Shown: positions 1 to 11,402, counted from the first letter of the stretch. The stretch is 64,000 nucleotides of DNA from Chaenocephalus aceratus (GCA_023974075.1 JAMFTG010000196.1:163501-227500), one strand, 5' to 3'. A program made the numbers and translations. Notes: generated by a model from the letters alone, not told the origin.

Positions 1-297
1 GAAATCTTTCCGCCACTTGTTTCCTCGAGGTTTTCTGCCCATCAACAACAGAAGCCTCTCGGCCATTCAGAGCTCAGACTCAAAGCCTCTGCTGACTGTT
101 TGGACACTTCAAAGCCAGCAGAAGGTCACAGGACGCACAACAGCGTGGGAGGGCAGAGGATTGCAGGCATTTCATTTCGCAGCTTGATTGACAGGAGAGA
201 ATAGGGAGTAAGTGGGGGTGGCTGCAAGTGTGCGGACAGACGCAGACATTTTCAACAAAAGACACATCGAGGAAGTTCTGTGGATACAAATACAGCT
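1..297. other. Unassigned intronic sequence
   Basis: No coding exon, RNA gene or clear repeat was recognised; short open frames here have no family features. Confidence 0.4.
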
Positions 298-640
298 TTA
301 AAGGTGTCCTATTATACTATTTTTAAACATATATTATCGGTCTCATATATATAAAAAGCATGTCTAGGAAGGAAGTGATGCTTGCTGATGTTAACAAAGA
401 CCATTTTACTTCCAAAACACGTCGCGCATTTTTCCACTTTTCCGATATTAGCTCCGTCTTTAGAGATGTGGCTGCGGAGGAAACGAGAGAGGGTTTTGTT
501 TTCCGACACTTTGTGGGTTCATACATATTCATGCATAAAAGACATCACGTAGTGCCATCCAAGCTATGGAAGTAACACCATTGTTAAAGTAGCACCCGAA
601 ACACCTAATGACATGAAATGGGACATCCCACAATGCATCT
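298..640. mobile_element. Possible TTAA-flanked non-autonomous DNA element
   Basis: Starts TTTAAAGGTGTCCTATTATAC after a TTAA (298-301), the style of a common fish repeat whose ends read TTAA-AGG. The far end was not located, so the right boundary is a guess. Confidence 0.3.
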
Positions 641-1158
641 GTGATGTCTAAAGCAGTCCAGATGTTAAAATGTACCTCTTGCTTTTCATGAAGACACTTT
701 CCGTCATGTTGCTGTTTGAGGCGTTATACACGAGAGGACAAAGCGCCACAACAGCAGTCCAGGTGCAACAAAGAAAATGGTGACGGAACAATGTCTGGGT
801 TTGTCATTCCTACTCACAAAACATCCCCAAAGCGTGATGGCAGAAACTGTCGATCGCTTCAAAGCCTGTTCAGAGTTGTAGTCGATGCTTCCTCCGCCTC
901 TTGATTTCTCTTTGTGTCGTTATGGAACACTGCTGTGAAACTGCGAGTCACGAAGGAAACCGTCACCGTTTGATTTTGTGAAAAGGAAAAAGTGGACGAG
1001 AATTTATTTTGTATCAAACATTTGAAAGAAAAGTCTTTATTTTTCTCATTATTCGGAGGAACAGCTGGCTCCAATTACTCATTCCAATGCTTCACTTAAT
1101 CGTCTCGACTCGGGGAATTACTTTCCATGCCTTAATATCGCACATTTGATAAACCCCC
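641..1158. other. Unassigned intronic sequence
   Basis: Complex sequence with no recognisable gene or repeat. Confidence 0.4.
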
Positions 1159-1183
1159 GCACACACACACACACACACACACA
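1159..1183. repeat. (CA)n microsatellite
   Basis: About 12 CA units followed by a short AG run. Confidence 0.9.
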
Positions 1184-1340
1184 GAGAGAAGAACCAACTC
1201 TGCCGCGATGTGTCTCTTTACTTTCCCGATACATTAAAGCGACTCTAATCCATGTCGTGATGTTTCTTCTGCGACATTACAGCTGCTGAAAAGCACACAT
1301 GGTTAACCTTGAAGTCTCTTTTCAGCGTCGTCGTCTTCCT

Positions 1341-1445
1341 CTCAGGCTGCTGAGTCCGTACTCAGGCTGCTGAGTCCGTACTCAGGCTGCTGAGTCCGTA
1401 CTCAGGCTGCTGAGTCCGTACTCAGGCTGCTGAGTCCGTACTCAG
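1341..1445. repeat. 20-bp tandem repeat, 5 perfect copies
   Basis: CTCAGGCTGCTGAGTCCGTA repeated five times without a change (1341-1440), then a partial copy. The lack of variation points to recent expansion. Each unit contains the imperfect palindrome CTCAGGCTGCTGAG. Confidence 0.97.
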
Positions 1446-1985
1446 ACGCGTCGCACTTTGCAGAAAGCTTATTCGAAAGGGAGATGCACAGAAGTGTGCT
1501 CCGTGCAGACGAGCGAGGTCGGTCAGATGTCAGGAGAGGAGGACGGATGAGGTGAAGGAGGCTGAGTGCGTGCTGCGTCAGTCGTTTTATTCTGCACACT
1601 GAGAGCAAATAATGGCACTTGAAAGCCTCCCTGTCGCCGCCTTGTAATTTAAACAAAGACTTTAAAGGCTTCGTCAGGAAAGAAAGGAAGGGAGAAGTTC
1701 ATCGGCAGCTTTGTGTTCAACCAAACGTCTGGATAGCATCTAGATTGATTAGCTAATGACGGCCAATACAGGTTTTTGTTTTTTAACCAAATGTGAGTTT
1801 CACCGTGGAATCGTATAGAATAAAAAAACGTTTATTTAACTTTTTTTCATCGCCTTTTTGGAATAAACCCGAATATTTTCCCTTTTTTTTGATACATTTT
1901 ATTTCGAACAAGTAAAATAAATAATTATAAAACAATTTTTTTTTTGCAGTGCATCGTCATGTGAAGTAAATCAAAACAAAAAATG
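1446..1985. other. Unassigned intronic sequence
   Basis: Complex then T-rich sequence; nothing recognised. Confidence 0.35.
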
Positions 1986-1989
1986 ACAT

Positions 1990-2335
1990 TTAAGTTAAAG
2001 TTAAAAGTTAAAGCCTTTTATTGTCACTATACACAGAGTATAACGAGATGCAGAGTGCAACTCTGTCCCGGTGTGCAAAAAAATATACAAACAAATACAT
2101 AACACCAAAAAACACAGCAATAGGACATACAATCATACGGGGGAATACATAGTTAAAAATATTGACATAAAAAATAGTATATAAAGTGCATTAAAAGTGT
2201 GTGTATGTGTGAGAATTACAGTTATTATTATGTGTGGTGGTTGAGCAGCCTGACGGCCCAGGGGTAGAAACTGTTTTTGAGTCTGTTTGTCCGTGACTTG
2301 AAGCTCCTGTATCTCCTCCCAGAAGGCAACAACAA
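1990..2335 (-). mobile_element. 3' end of a LINE (non-LTR retrotransposon), minus strand
   Basis: Reading minus from about 2331, a coding remnant LPSGRRYRSFKSRTNRLKNS runs into YPWAVRLLNHHT. I recognise this as the extreme C-terminus of a fish LINE reverse transcriptase polyprotein. It is followed by an untranslated tail ending GTGACAATAAAAGGC and TTAAC/TTTAA repeats near 1990-2015. It is heavily 5'-truncated, as usual for LINE copies; the clade was not assigned. Confidence 0.6.
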
Positions 2336-2417
2336 CAACAACAGCATTAGCATTAATTATTATTGTTATTATTAATCTGCTTTCCCTGTTGATTGACATA
2401 TACACATATGTACAAAC

Positions 2418-3139
2418 TAGAGCCGGGACTCGATTAAAAAAATTAATCTAATTAATTAGAGGCTTTGTAATTAATTAATCGAAATTAATCGCATTTTTAA
2501 TCAAATATACATATCTGACCTGAGAACAGTGAGAAGCGATTTCCACATGGATGTTACTCCAAGTGGTCTACAGTCGAGTGCAGTCCAGTGAGCCAGGGAG
2601 CTGGTTATTCTCTCAGACGTGGACTCACTTATCCTGGCCCTGAAACCAGTCACCTGGTTGAGTGTGGGTTGGGTCAGGGTGTGGTTCCTTGCACTCGGAG
2701 TCGGGCTAACGTCCACGCTAGCTGCTACATGCTAGCTGCTACATGCTTTGCATTTAGGTGATACTTTAGGCTTGATGTGCTGCGGTGATATGCAAATTCT
2801 TTTTTGCATAATTTTCACACAACCGTGCTCTTGTCGACGCTTCCATCCGTCCGTTTTTTAAAACAAAATGTCCCATCCACGGGGCCGACCAAAGCGGTCT
2901 CATCAGCTTGTTCGTTCATGTTTGACTATTGTTCACCGTGGTTTGTTGTTGTTTGAAGTCCCATGCTGAAGTCATGAACGTTAGTTGGTGCTCCAGTATA
3001 ATCGGTACGCCTGAAACTCATCCAGTGAGAAACGTTCCGCTGTGCAAAAATAAGTGCGATTAAAGTGCGATAATTTTTTTAACGCGTTCATTTTGTGTAA
3101 TTAATTAATCTTAATTGACGCGTTAAAGTCCCGGCCCTA
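2418..3139. mobile_element. Non-autonomous hAT-like element, 722 bp
   Basis: Ends are inverted: TAGAGCCGGGACT at the left and AGTCCCGGCCCTA at the right. The 8-bp flanks GTACAAAC (2410-2417) and ATACAAAC (3140-3147) match 7/8, the hAT-type duplication length. The interior is AT-rich with many TTAATTAAT motifs near both ends; no transposase was seen. Confidence 0.75.
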
Positions 3140-3140
3140 A

Positions 3141-3230
3141 TACAAACACACATACACATATATACATATATGCACATACACTGTACACACCTATACATAC
3201 TCACACATATACACATAGTCAAACACCTTC
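3141..3230. repeat. Low-complexity CA/TA-rich tract
   Basis: Degenerate ACACATAC/TATACATA repeats. Confidence 0.6.
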
Positions 3231-3785
3231 CCCATCCCTGTACCTGGAGAAAACAATGTCTCTCTATTCACCGGTCAGCCGTGAGCGAATCTCAGACAGA
3301 AGAATAACACACATGGATATCGTGGTCACGACAACAGTATGCCATGATGTGCGGGCGCCGTACACCATGGCAGTCCACTGCTCCTAACAGATGGGTCAAG
3401 TGCAGAGAAACCGTGTTGTTGCATAGTTCCTGTACTACGTCACGACAATAAGTTGATTCTACATCTTCAATTTAGATTCATTAGCTAATCATAGCAAACA
3501 CATTGGGAGCTTTCGCACAACTTGCATCGATGTCTCACTCACTATATAAACACATAAATCATCAAAAAGGGAGGAACGCTTCTCTCTTGGAAATATAAAG
3601 TTTGACTTCCATAACCTAGATATATGTGTGTACTGATGAACGATGTTGAGAACAACGCTCCATCGTGTTTCCTAACGGCTCTAACCTAAGAGCACTGTTC
3701 CCTTTGGCTCAGCGCACTCTCTGCACACCGAGTCAATCAATCACAATGCAGCGTTCTGCCTCCTTAGTATATTCTCCCGCCATGT

Positions 3786-3788
<3 letters not shown>
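3231..3788. other. Unassigned intronic sequence
   Basis: No gene or repeat recognised. Confidence 0.35.
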
Positions 3789-3853
<65 letters not shown>

Positions 3854-3857
3854 TGTG
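3789..3857. repeat. (GT)n microsatellite
   Basis: About 34 GT units with one interruption near the end. Confidence 0.97.
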
Positions 3858-5271
3858 CACTCCGGGCGTTGTTCCAGAAACAGTACGAAGCCACTCCTTG
3901 GTCACTTTCGAGGGAGCACTTAGGACCTGACGGATAATAGCAGCCCTGAGGACGCAGCAGCTAAAGTGGGGCCGTTGCTTTTAGTAAAAATGGAGCGCAA
4001 AATCTTCTTTTTGTGAAAAAACCCTCCCTACGTCTTTCTCTATACCAGCTGAACTTGTATCGTATTTATTGACCTTATGTAGCCCCGCCCCTTTTCCCAC
4101 TTGTGTGCTTTTATAAATATGTATTGACCTCATGATCGTCTCCCACTTCCGTATTCAAACGCGTGTGTGTGTGTACATGCTTCTGTTTCAGCACCGGCAG
4201 CCGTGTGCAGAATGCATGTGGGTTGGATAAAGGTCCAGTGTTGAAACGTATAAAAACAAGTTGACTAAGAGACCAAACTCTATTAACCTTTCAGGGTGCT
4301 ATTCGGCGAGCGAGCGTTAGCTATATCTTGTTAATTAGCAAAGATAGCAATCGTTAGCTATATCTATCCAACAAGCTGGCTGGTGCATGTTATCCATGTA
4401 TCTCTCTATAGAAGCTAATGTTCGCTATCTATATACCTCGTTAGTTATCGTACACGAACAAGCTGGCTATTAATCAGCATATTGGTGTTTTGTCATTTAA
4501 ATTGGAATTATTATTTCAAATCTTATGGTTCAACTTATGTCCGACTTTCAGGCAGTGAGAGTAATTATAAAAACATGCTTCCATACAGCCATCAGCTCCT
4601 CACAGCTCCAGACATCTACTTCTCAAATAGGCCTTGTTTGGATGAACGAATCATAATCAAAATGGTTAGCTTCTCGCCTGAATTAATGTTTTTACTTAAT
4701 ATCAGTACATTTAAAAGCTTAAAAACTGTTCATCTGGCAGGTTAATAGCAGATTGTGTCATCACGTAATATGGCAATGTGGAAGCGCCGAAGCATAAGGT
4801 GAATACGTGTTTCTAGAACATTATGATGTCTGACAATTACAGTTTGATTTGATTTATTCGACACGTTCATTTCTAAATAAGCAGCAGCGAGTGCTTACAT
4901 TAACGACAAGTCCGGTTGACAGCAGAACGCCCGAGGCTCTTCCCCATTGTGGTTCCTCATCTCTTGAAATGCCACGCTGCGCTGCTGCTCTGGGACGAGG
5001 AGCAGGACTCCTGACATGTTTTATTTCCTTTCTTTAAATATTAAAGCTGCACTGATTAATATTATATGTTAGCAATGTTACAGATTAATATTGTCCTCAG
5101 TGATGCAGAGGGTTTTCTCCTCTTTTAGCTTTTGTTTTTACTTTAGTGTTTTACCACCTTTTATTATTATAATGTTCAACGGCAAGCAGCAGTTTTGAGG
5201 ATATATAAATACACAGAGATGGAGCGAGGGCCACCCTACTAAAAGATACGATTACAAATAATTTGTTGCAT
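3858..5271. other. Unassigned intronic sequence
   Basis: Contains degenerate GTTAGCTATATCT-type motifs at 4315-4450. No coding exon or defined TE was recognised. Confidence 0.35.
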
Positions 5272-5456
5272 GTCAGCGTGTATTAAAGTTGAAATCTTCC
5301 AACAAAATGATAAAAGTGCCGGTCAAAGGTCTTCTTTGTTATTTATTGAGCTTTAAAACAAACCGTATTCGGTCGTCCTCGTGCGGCCGAACGGTCTATA
5401 TGACACTAAACGGTAACGCAAACGACCGTTTTCGTCCTCGTGTGGCCGGGGCCTTA
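5272..5456 (-). mobile_element. Truncated PIF/Harbinger-like element, minus orientation
   Basis: The reverse complement matches two separated parts of the complete 1141-bp element at 49159-50299: its left end (GGCC-rich terminus, CACACGAGGACGA) and an interior block including GACCTTTGACCGGCAC. The TTA at 5454-5456 next to GGCC is the expected 3-bp target. The other terminus is missing; it is internally deleted and truncated at about 5272. Confidence 0.75.
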
Positions 5457-5568
5457 GAGTTTTACTCGCTACAGGGTGTACTTGTGACTCTGCAGACCGT
5501 TGACATGCATACAAACCTTCATAACACACAAGGGGACGGGTAATAACCGGCAAAGCATGACGTCTCCT
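5457..5568 (-). mobile_element. End of a TTAA-type (Kolobok-like) element, minus orientation
   Basis: The reverse complement aligns closely with the start of the complete element at 34629-35187, sharing ATGCTTT, ACCCGTCCCCTTGTG, AACGGTCTGCAG and CCTGTAGCGAGT. Its terminus abuts TTAA at 5569-5572. The Harbinger-like fragment to the left appears to have inserted into it at a TAA. The terminus lies 30 bp upstream of the galnt9 acceptor AG. Confidence 0.8.
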
Positions 5569-5600
5569 TTAAACCTCGCTTTCTCTTTCTTCTCATGCAG

Positions 5601-5718
5601 AACTCCAGCTATGATCGGCTGCTCCTTCGTGGTCGATCGGGAATATTTTGGGGAGATCGGACTTTTGGATCCGGGCATGGAGGTCTACGGAGGCGAGAAC
5701 ATCGAGCTCGGCATGCGG
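5601..5718 (+). CDS. galnt9: Internal exon of polypeptide GalNAc-transferase (GALNT9-like)
   Basis: Seen: after acceptor TTCTTCTCATGCAG (AG at 5599-5600) a 118-bp exon starts with the last base of a split codon, then encodes 39 residues beginning TPAMIGCSFVVDREYFGEIG and ending YGGENIELGMR, with donor CGG|GTAAGG at 5719. Known: GALNT enzymes are Golgi type II membrane proteins that transfer GalNAc from UDP-GalNAc to Ser/Thr, starting mucin-type O-glycosylation. This segment is the late catalytic domain, and GGEN opens the Gal/GalNAc-T motif, which is completed by VWQCGG in the exon at 60940. The exon ends in phase 0, matching the next exon. From memory the residues agree better with GALNT9 than with its relatives GALNT17 and GALNT18; the paralogue assignment is inference. 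Members of this subfamily often show weak activity in vitro. A TE boundary lies only 32 bp upstream of the exon. Confidence 0.9.
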
Positions 5719-6606
5719 GTAAGGACCACACAAACTGGAAGTCTTTGTATAAATAAGTTGATATGTAGACTCACAGAGGAGAAGCAGCAGATGAAATTGC
5801 TCAGAGAATTGCTGCGAGAAAAAGTTTTTAATGAGGAATTCCTTCACAGTCTTTCACCAGGAAGGCCACCCACAACAAAAACGTAATTACAATTCCAATA
5901 TTTGAAGGGGTAAGTTTAAGAAGTCCTAGTTTGTGAAATATATATTCAGACGTGTTATGATGAAGTTTCGTTCTGTTTCCCTGCCCGGGGGAAACTACTT
6001 AAGATACAAAACCCAGGGGCATCAACAGAAGCCTCGATTAAACTTTGCAAAGTATCTTAGACGAGAGTGGAAAAATCCCCTTAATGCAAATCTGCAACCC
6101 ACCCAAAGCCTGTATACGGGAAATGTAAATCTCTTTTGCTGCTGCTTTGAGTTGAATTTAACGCTTCATGTGAGCGGAGGGCCTCGCTGAAGAATTGGTT
6201 AGCGTTTAAATTCGGAAAATGTTTCTCTCCAGCCGAGTGGAACCGCTCTGAAATCTCAACGCACTTCTTCGGCTTATTGGAACGAGATATGCTTGAAAGA
6301 TCCCACTCCTTTATTTCACGTCGTCCCCACATTTATTTCTAAAAAAATCCCAAGATGGCTTCAACAACACCGAGTGTCGGCCGCCTCACAGAAAGCACTT
6401 GAGCGGAGAATTGGTCTTCGGTTTCAGATTGCTGCTGACCCTTTCAAAAGCCTCTCATTATTCAACAGACTGGCTCCTCGTCCACACAGAGCACATGGAG
6501 AGTAATGCTGCTTGTGTCTTTATCTTGAGTTGCTATTATCATACGGTAGTGATTACTCAGCACTGTGTGTTATGTCCCGAACGCCAAAAGCATCGCCCAA
6601 GGTTAT
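5719..6606. other. Unassigned start of the long intron
   Basis: Follows the donor. No further exon, element terminus or array was recognised. Confidence 0.4.
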
Positions 6607-7345
6607 AGGCAAGTTTATTTCTATAGCCCCTTTCAGCACCAGGCAATTCAAGGTGCTTTACAAAAATGAAAGACATTCAGATAAAGGCATTTAAAAACAG
6701 TAAAAGATAATAAAAGAAACATTAAAAGAAAAACAAAAAATGAAAGACATTAAGAAAATGGCATTTAGAATCAGTCATTAAAAAGACAAGCTAATAAACA
6801 TTAAAAGATAAAAGTTACAGTGCCGTCTAAGATATGAATAGTTCAATTATTTCGGTTCTTGATTTTTTATTTATTCTCAGAACCTCCCTTTGGAAATCCG
6901 AACATTTCCGTCCCGATTGTTAATTTAGACGGATTGTTTTCACCATGTTTTGCTCGCATGACGTCCACGATCGGACCCTCAGGAGGGTGTACTAGCCCCC
7001 TACTCTGCTTTGCGTTCCATACCAAAGTCTTTAAGTGTTACCTGAACACCCCGTGTTACCAAAACACTATGTTTCACCCGTCGGTGCTGCGATACTTGTT
7101 CCTCAGTACAACTCACCTAAAAACTGATCGTAAACCCTGGCTACGACGGATATCCCACATATCCTACTTTCGAGCAGTCCCTCTCATAAATGTCATGGAG
7201 AAATTAATTAAGTTTAAATTTAAAACATTAAAAGAAAAGACACATGGATAAAAGTTACAGTGCAGTCTAAGATATGAATAGTTCAATTAAAAGCAGCGAC
7301 AAAAAGAAAAGTCTTCAGCCTGGATATAAAGTAGAGCCGTTTATG
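6607..7345 (-). mobile_element. L2-like LINE 3' tail, interrupted, minus strand
   Basis: The + strand reads AGGCAAGTTTATTTCTATAG then GGCAATTCAAGGTGCTTTAC, the reverse of the fish LINE tail ending TATATAAATAAACTTGCC. A ~42-bp piece ending AAGATATGAATAGTTCAATTA occurs twice (6808-6849 and 7247-7288), bracketing about 400 bp that other tails in the window (33650-33870) lack. Confidence 0.6.
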
Positions 7346-7399
7346 GAACTAACAAACCGTGAAACTGAGTTGGAAATCCCACAATAGAATCAACTTCTA

Positions 7400-7640
7400 A
7401 AGGAAATGTATTTATTTATTTTTATTGAATCGTTTATTCGACAGGGACAATGTAATGAACACTTAAAACATTCAAATGTGGCAAGCGTAACAGTGCCAGA
7501 TTTAGCTTTGAGCTAATTTCCATCCGCAGTCCCTCACATAAAACATTAAGAAAATTACATTTTACAAACAAAGCAAAAACAAAATACATGATGTGCAAAA
7601 GAGCAAGAGCAGCATACACGAGTATTTACCCCATGGCAGT
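7400..7640. mobile_element. Dispersed repeat, probably a retroelement 3' region
   Basis: The AATCGTTTATTCGACAGGGACAATG segment resembles a common fish interspersed repeat tail. No coding remnant was seen, so the class is uncertain. Confidence 0.3.
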
Positions 7641-7751
7641 ACAATATAGCAGCTCCGACATATACATGGACCGATATTAAAGGTAGAACAAAGTTATTTA
7701 TTAAAGAGTCAAACAATCAACATAATTACTCACTTGCTAAAAGGACAGGTG

Positions 7752-9424
7752 GCCGTCGTATGTTAAAGGGATCTGACCATGAGCCTTCGTCTGTTAACGG
7801 GATCTGACCATGAGCCTTCGTATGTTAACGGGATCTGACCATGAGCCTTCGTCTGTTAACGGGATCTGACCATGAGCCTTCGTATGTTAACGGGATCTGA
7901 CCATGAGCCTTCGTATGTTAACGGGATCTGACCATGAGCCTTCGTCTGTTAACGGGATTTGACCATGAGCCTTCGTATGTTAACGGGATCTGACCATGAG
8001 CCTTCGTCTGTTAACGGGATCTGACCATGAGCCTTCGTATGTTAACGGGATCTGACCATGAGCCTTCGTATGTTAACGGGATCTGACCATGAGCCTTCGT
8101 ATGTTAACGGGATCTGACCATGAGCCTTCGTCTGTTAACGGGATCTGACCATGAGCCTTCGTATGTTAACGGGATCTGACCATGAGCCTTCGTATGTTAA
8201 CGGGATCTGACCATGAGCCTTCGTCTGTTAACGGGATCTGACCATGAGTCTTCGTATGTTAACGGGATCTGACCATGAGCCGTCGTATGTTAAAGGGATC
8301 TGACCATGAGCCGTCGTATGTTAAAGGGATCTGACCATGAGTCTTCGTATGTTAACGGGATCTGACCATGAGCCTTCGTATGTTAACGGGATCTGACCAT
8401 GAGCCTTCGTATGTTAACGGGATCTGACCATGAGCCTTCGTATGTTAACGGGATCTGACCATGAGCCGTCGTATGTTAACGGGATCTGACCATGAGCCTT
8501 CGTATGTTAACGGGATCTGACCATGAGCTTTCGTATGTTAACGGGATCTGACCATGAGCCGTCGTATGTTAACGGGATCTGACCATGAGCCTTCGTATGT
8601 TAAAGGGATCTGACCATGAGCCTTCGTATGTTAAAGGGATCTGACCATGAGCCTTCGTATGTTAACGGGATCTGACCATGAGCCTTCGTATGTTAACGGG
8701 ATCTGACCATGAGCCTTCGTATGTTAACGGGATCTGACCATGAGCCTTCGTATGTTAACGGGATCTGACCATGAGCCTTCGTCTGTTAACGGGATCTGAC
8801 CATGAGCCTTCGTCTGTTAACGGGATCTGACCATGAGCCTTCGTATGTTAACGGGATCTGACCATGAGCCTTCGTATGTTAACGGGATCTGACCATGAGC
8901 CTTCGTATGTTAACGGGATCTGACCATGAGCCTTCGTATGTTAACGGGATCTGACCATGAGCCTTCGTATGTTAAAGGGATCTGACCATGAGCCTTCGTA
9001 TGTTAACGGGATCTGACCATGAGCCTTCGTATGTTAAAGGGATCTGACCATGAGCCTTCGTATGTTAACGGGATCTGACCATGAGCCTTCGTATGTTAAC
9101 GGGATCTGACCATGAGCCTTCGTATGTTAACGGGATCTGACCATGAGCCTTCGTCTGTTAACGGGATCTGACCATGAGCCGTCGTATGTTAACGGGATCT
9201 GACCATGAGCCTTCGTATGTTAACGGGATCTGACCATGAGCCTTCGTATGTTAACGGGATCTGACCATGAGCCTTCGTATGTTAACGGGATCTGACCATG
9301 AGCCTTCGTATGTTAACGGGATCTGACCATGAGCCTTCGTATGTTAAAGGGATCTGACCATGAGCCTTCGTCTGTTAACGGGATCTGACCATGAGCCTTC
9401 GTATGTTAACGGGATCTGACCATA
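7752..9424. repeat. 31-bp minisatellite, about 54 copies
   Basis: Unit consensus starts CGTATGTTAACGGGATCTGA and ends CCATGAGCCTT. Copies differ mainly at a few sites: CGTATG/CGTCTG, TTAACG/TTAAAG, GCCTTCG/GCCGTCG. There is almost no length change, so the array has been homogenised. It is not a multiple of three and not coding. Confidence 0.97.
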
Positions 9425-9439
9425 AGTAGTAGTTTATAC

Positions 9440-9592
9440 AGAAGATCAGGAAACTACGTGTTTCGTACAAATCTTTGTTTTACACTTTGTTTCAATAATC
9501 ATAACATTGAAAATAAAAGTGTGATTAATTGCGAGTTAACAACGAAAAATCATGCAATTATTTTAAATTGTAATCAATTGACAGCCCTGTTA
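9440..9592. mobile_element. One end of a hAT-like element
   Basis: AT-rich GTGATTAATTGCGAGTTAAC then TAATCAATTGACAGCCCTG, which resembles the TGACAGCCC terminus of the element at 21235-22277. The opposite end was not found; the 31-bp array abuts it. Confidence 0.45.
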
Positions 9593-9755
9593 TATACACG
9601 GGGAAGCCAGACGTGTGTAATACAGTTGTAAAGAAACCATAGGGTCCCAATAAAGCCAAGGCAACGAGTTCACAAAGACAACATGGGAATACATGGGAAC
9701 GTTTGATCAATATCGCTGACGTTTGTGTGGTTTTTAATTCAGCTACAGCAGCTAA

Positions 9756-9761
9756 ACACAC

Positions 9762-9814
<53 letters not shown>
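9756..9814. repeat. (CA)n microsatellite
   Basis: About 29 CA units with one CG interruption. Confidence 0.97.
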
Positions 9815-9816
<2 letters not shown>

Positions 9817-9882
9817 AGTGGCGAACCGTGTCTATCACAACTGGACCTTCTGTAGACACACACACCCCCCTTTTTTGTGTTG

Positions 9883-9926
9883 AAAAGTGCTATATAAATA
9901 AACGTGCCTTGCCTTGCTTGTTTTCA
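9883..9926 (+). mobile_element. L2-like LINE 3' tail fragment, plus strand
   Basis: GTGCTATATAAATAAACGTGCCTTGCCTTGC is the sense form of the tail seen in minus orientation at 33421-33870, with two TTGCC repeats at its end. Confidence 0.6.
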
Positions 9927-10220
9927 TTATTGTTTGACTTGTTTTTGGAGCAGCATTGTTTCCAGTGTATGAAGTAAGGAGAATACGCCTCTCCATCTGC
10001 AAACACAATAAAATCACCGATACAATTACCCCTCCTCCTCCTCCGTGTGGAAATGAAACTGATGCCACGGACAACAAGAGGCCATTCAGCACATTTACAG
10101 GGCCTGAAAAGGTCTGCTGTCAACAGCCAGCGTCCACCGTTCATATTGCATCCAGCTGCTAATGGAAAGGAGACGGGCTTTTGGCCGGTGGACAGAAAGT
10201 TACTCCTCTCAGGCGGCGGC

Positions 10221-10471
10221 CAGAGGGTGAAATTACACACACCCTTTCCTCAAGTAGAAGTACAGATACTCGTGTTTAAAAATACTCTTGTGAAAGTAGA
10301 AGTACTGACTAAACTTCTTTACTCAAGTCAAAGTAAAGAGACTTTGAAATGTACTTCAGTAAAAAGTACCCATAGCTAGCAGCTGCTTTAAAGAGTACCT
10401 GACCTCCCTGTATATTAATAGAACAATAATGTATTTTGTATTTAATTGTACTCCACTTCTTCCCACCTCAG
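10221..10471 (+). mobile_element. Compact hAT copy of the '37-bp array' family
   Basis: Starts CAGAGGGTGAAATTACACAC, contains AAGTAGAAGTACAGATACTCG and the TACTGACTAAACTTCTTTACTC block, and ends TCCACTTCTTCCCACCTCAG. The same ends bound 61138-62307. This 251-bp copy lacks the internal 37-bp array. The flanks match only 5/8, so it is old. Confidence 0.65.
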
Positions 10472-10479
10472 GCTTTGGC

Positions 10480-10720
10480 TCATTTTCTCAATACTCTAAT
10501 TTCCCCTCCTCGACTCCTTTCCTCGACTCCTATCCTCGATACTTAGTCCCGCCCTCAGGAGATGCGAGCGGAGGAGTTGAGAAGGGGAACCGAGGAGAGA
10601 GGAGGGGAAGCAGCAGGCGGTTAGAGAAATGAGAACTCCTCTCCTCTGAGCGGTCATTTTAAAGAGACGTCCATTAATGATGACAGGAGGCACAGCAGCC
10701 CTCTGTCTGATGGACAGATG
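10480..10720. mobile_element. Foldback-type repeat
   Basis: Left part CTCAATACTCTAATTTCCCCTCC is mirrored by GGGGAAATTAGAGTATTGAG at 12943-12962, and both loci share TTAGAGAAATGAGA and GAGCGGTCATTTT / GAGCGGCCATTTT. It is probably a short inverted-repeat DNA element; the exact ends were not set. Confidence 0.4.
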
Positions 10721-10897
10721 TGTTCATGATGACTTATATTTACTTTGATTCATTCACAGTGCGGTATAATGAGACAATAACAGGCTACAGATGCGGGACA
10801 CACACACACATATATTTATTTAAATATAAACAATTTCAGAATCAAACCAGTATGAGAGCACTCTCATAATAACGTAGCACAATCAGAGACTGGATAC

Positions 10898-10914
10898 ACC
10901 CCCCCCCCCCCCCC
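10898..10914. repeat. Poly-C tract
   Basis: About 17 C in a row followed by CT repeats. Confidence 0.9.
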
Positions 10915-11035
10915 CTCTCTCTCTGGTGGCTGAAATGGGGAATAGAAATTACGGCCCAAAAGTTGTACAAGTAGGCCTATTAAAAGTAAGCAGAGGACAC
11001 CAAACCAACTGAGACCCGTCTGTCCGCCGCGTCTA

Positions 11036-11094
11036 CGCACTGTACAACACACACACCTACACACTGTACCACACACACATACACACACACTGTA

Positions 11095-11134
<40 letters not shown>

Positions 11135-11180
11135 ACACACACCTACGCACTGTACAACACACACACCTACACACTGTACA

Positions 11181-11213
<33 letters not shown>

Positions 11214-11369
11214 CTGTACAACACACACCTACGCACTGTACAACACACACACCTACACACTGTACCACACACACACACACACACACACACACTGTACAAC
11301 ACACACCTACGCACTGTACAACACACACACCTACACACTGTACCACACACACATACACACACACTGTAC

Positions 11370-11402
<33 letters not shown>

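Noticed and set aside
6859..7251. 130-codon plus-strand frame
   Set aside because: Lies between repeated LINE-tail pieces; no recognisable domain or splice signals.
7752..9424. CRISPR array
   Set aside because: Regularly spaced repeats but no unique spacers; a vertebrate minisatellite.
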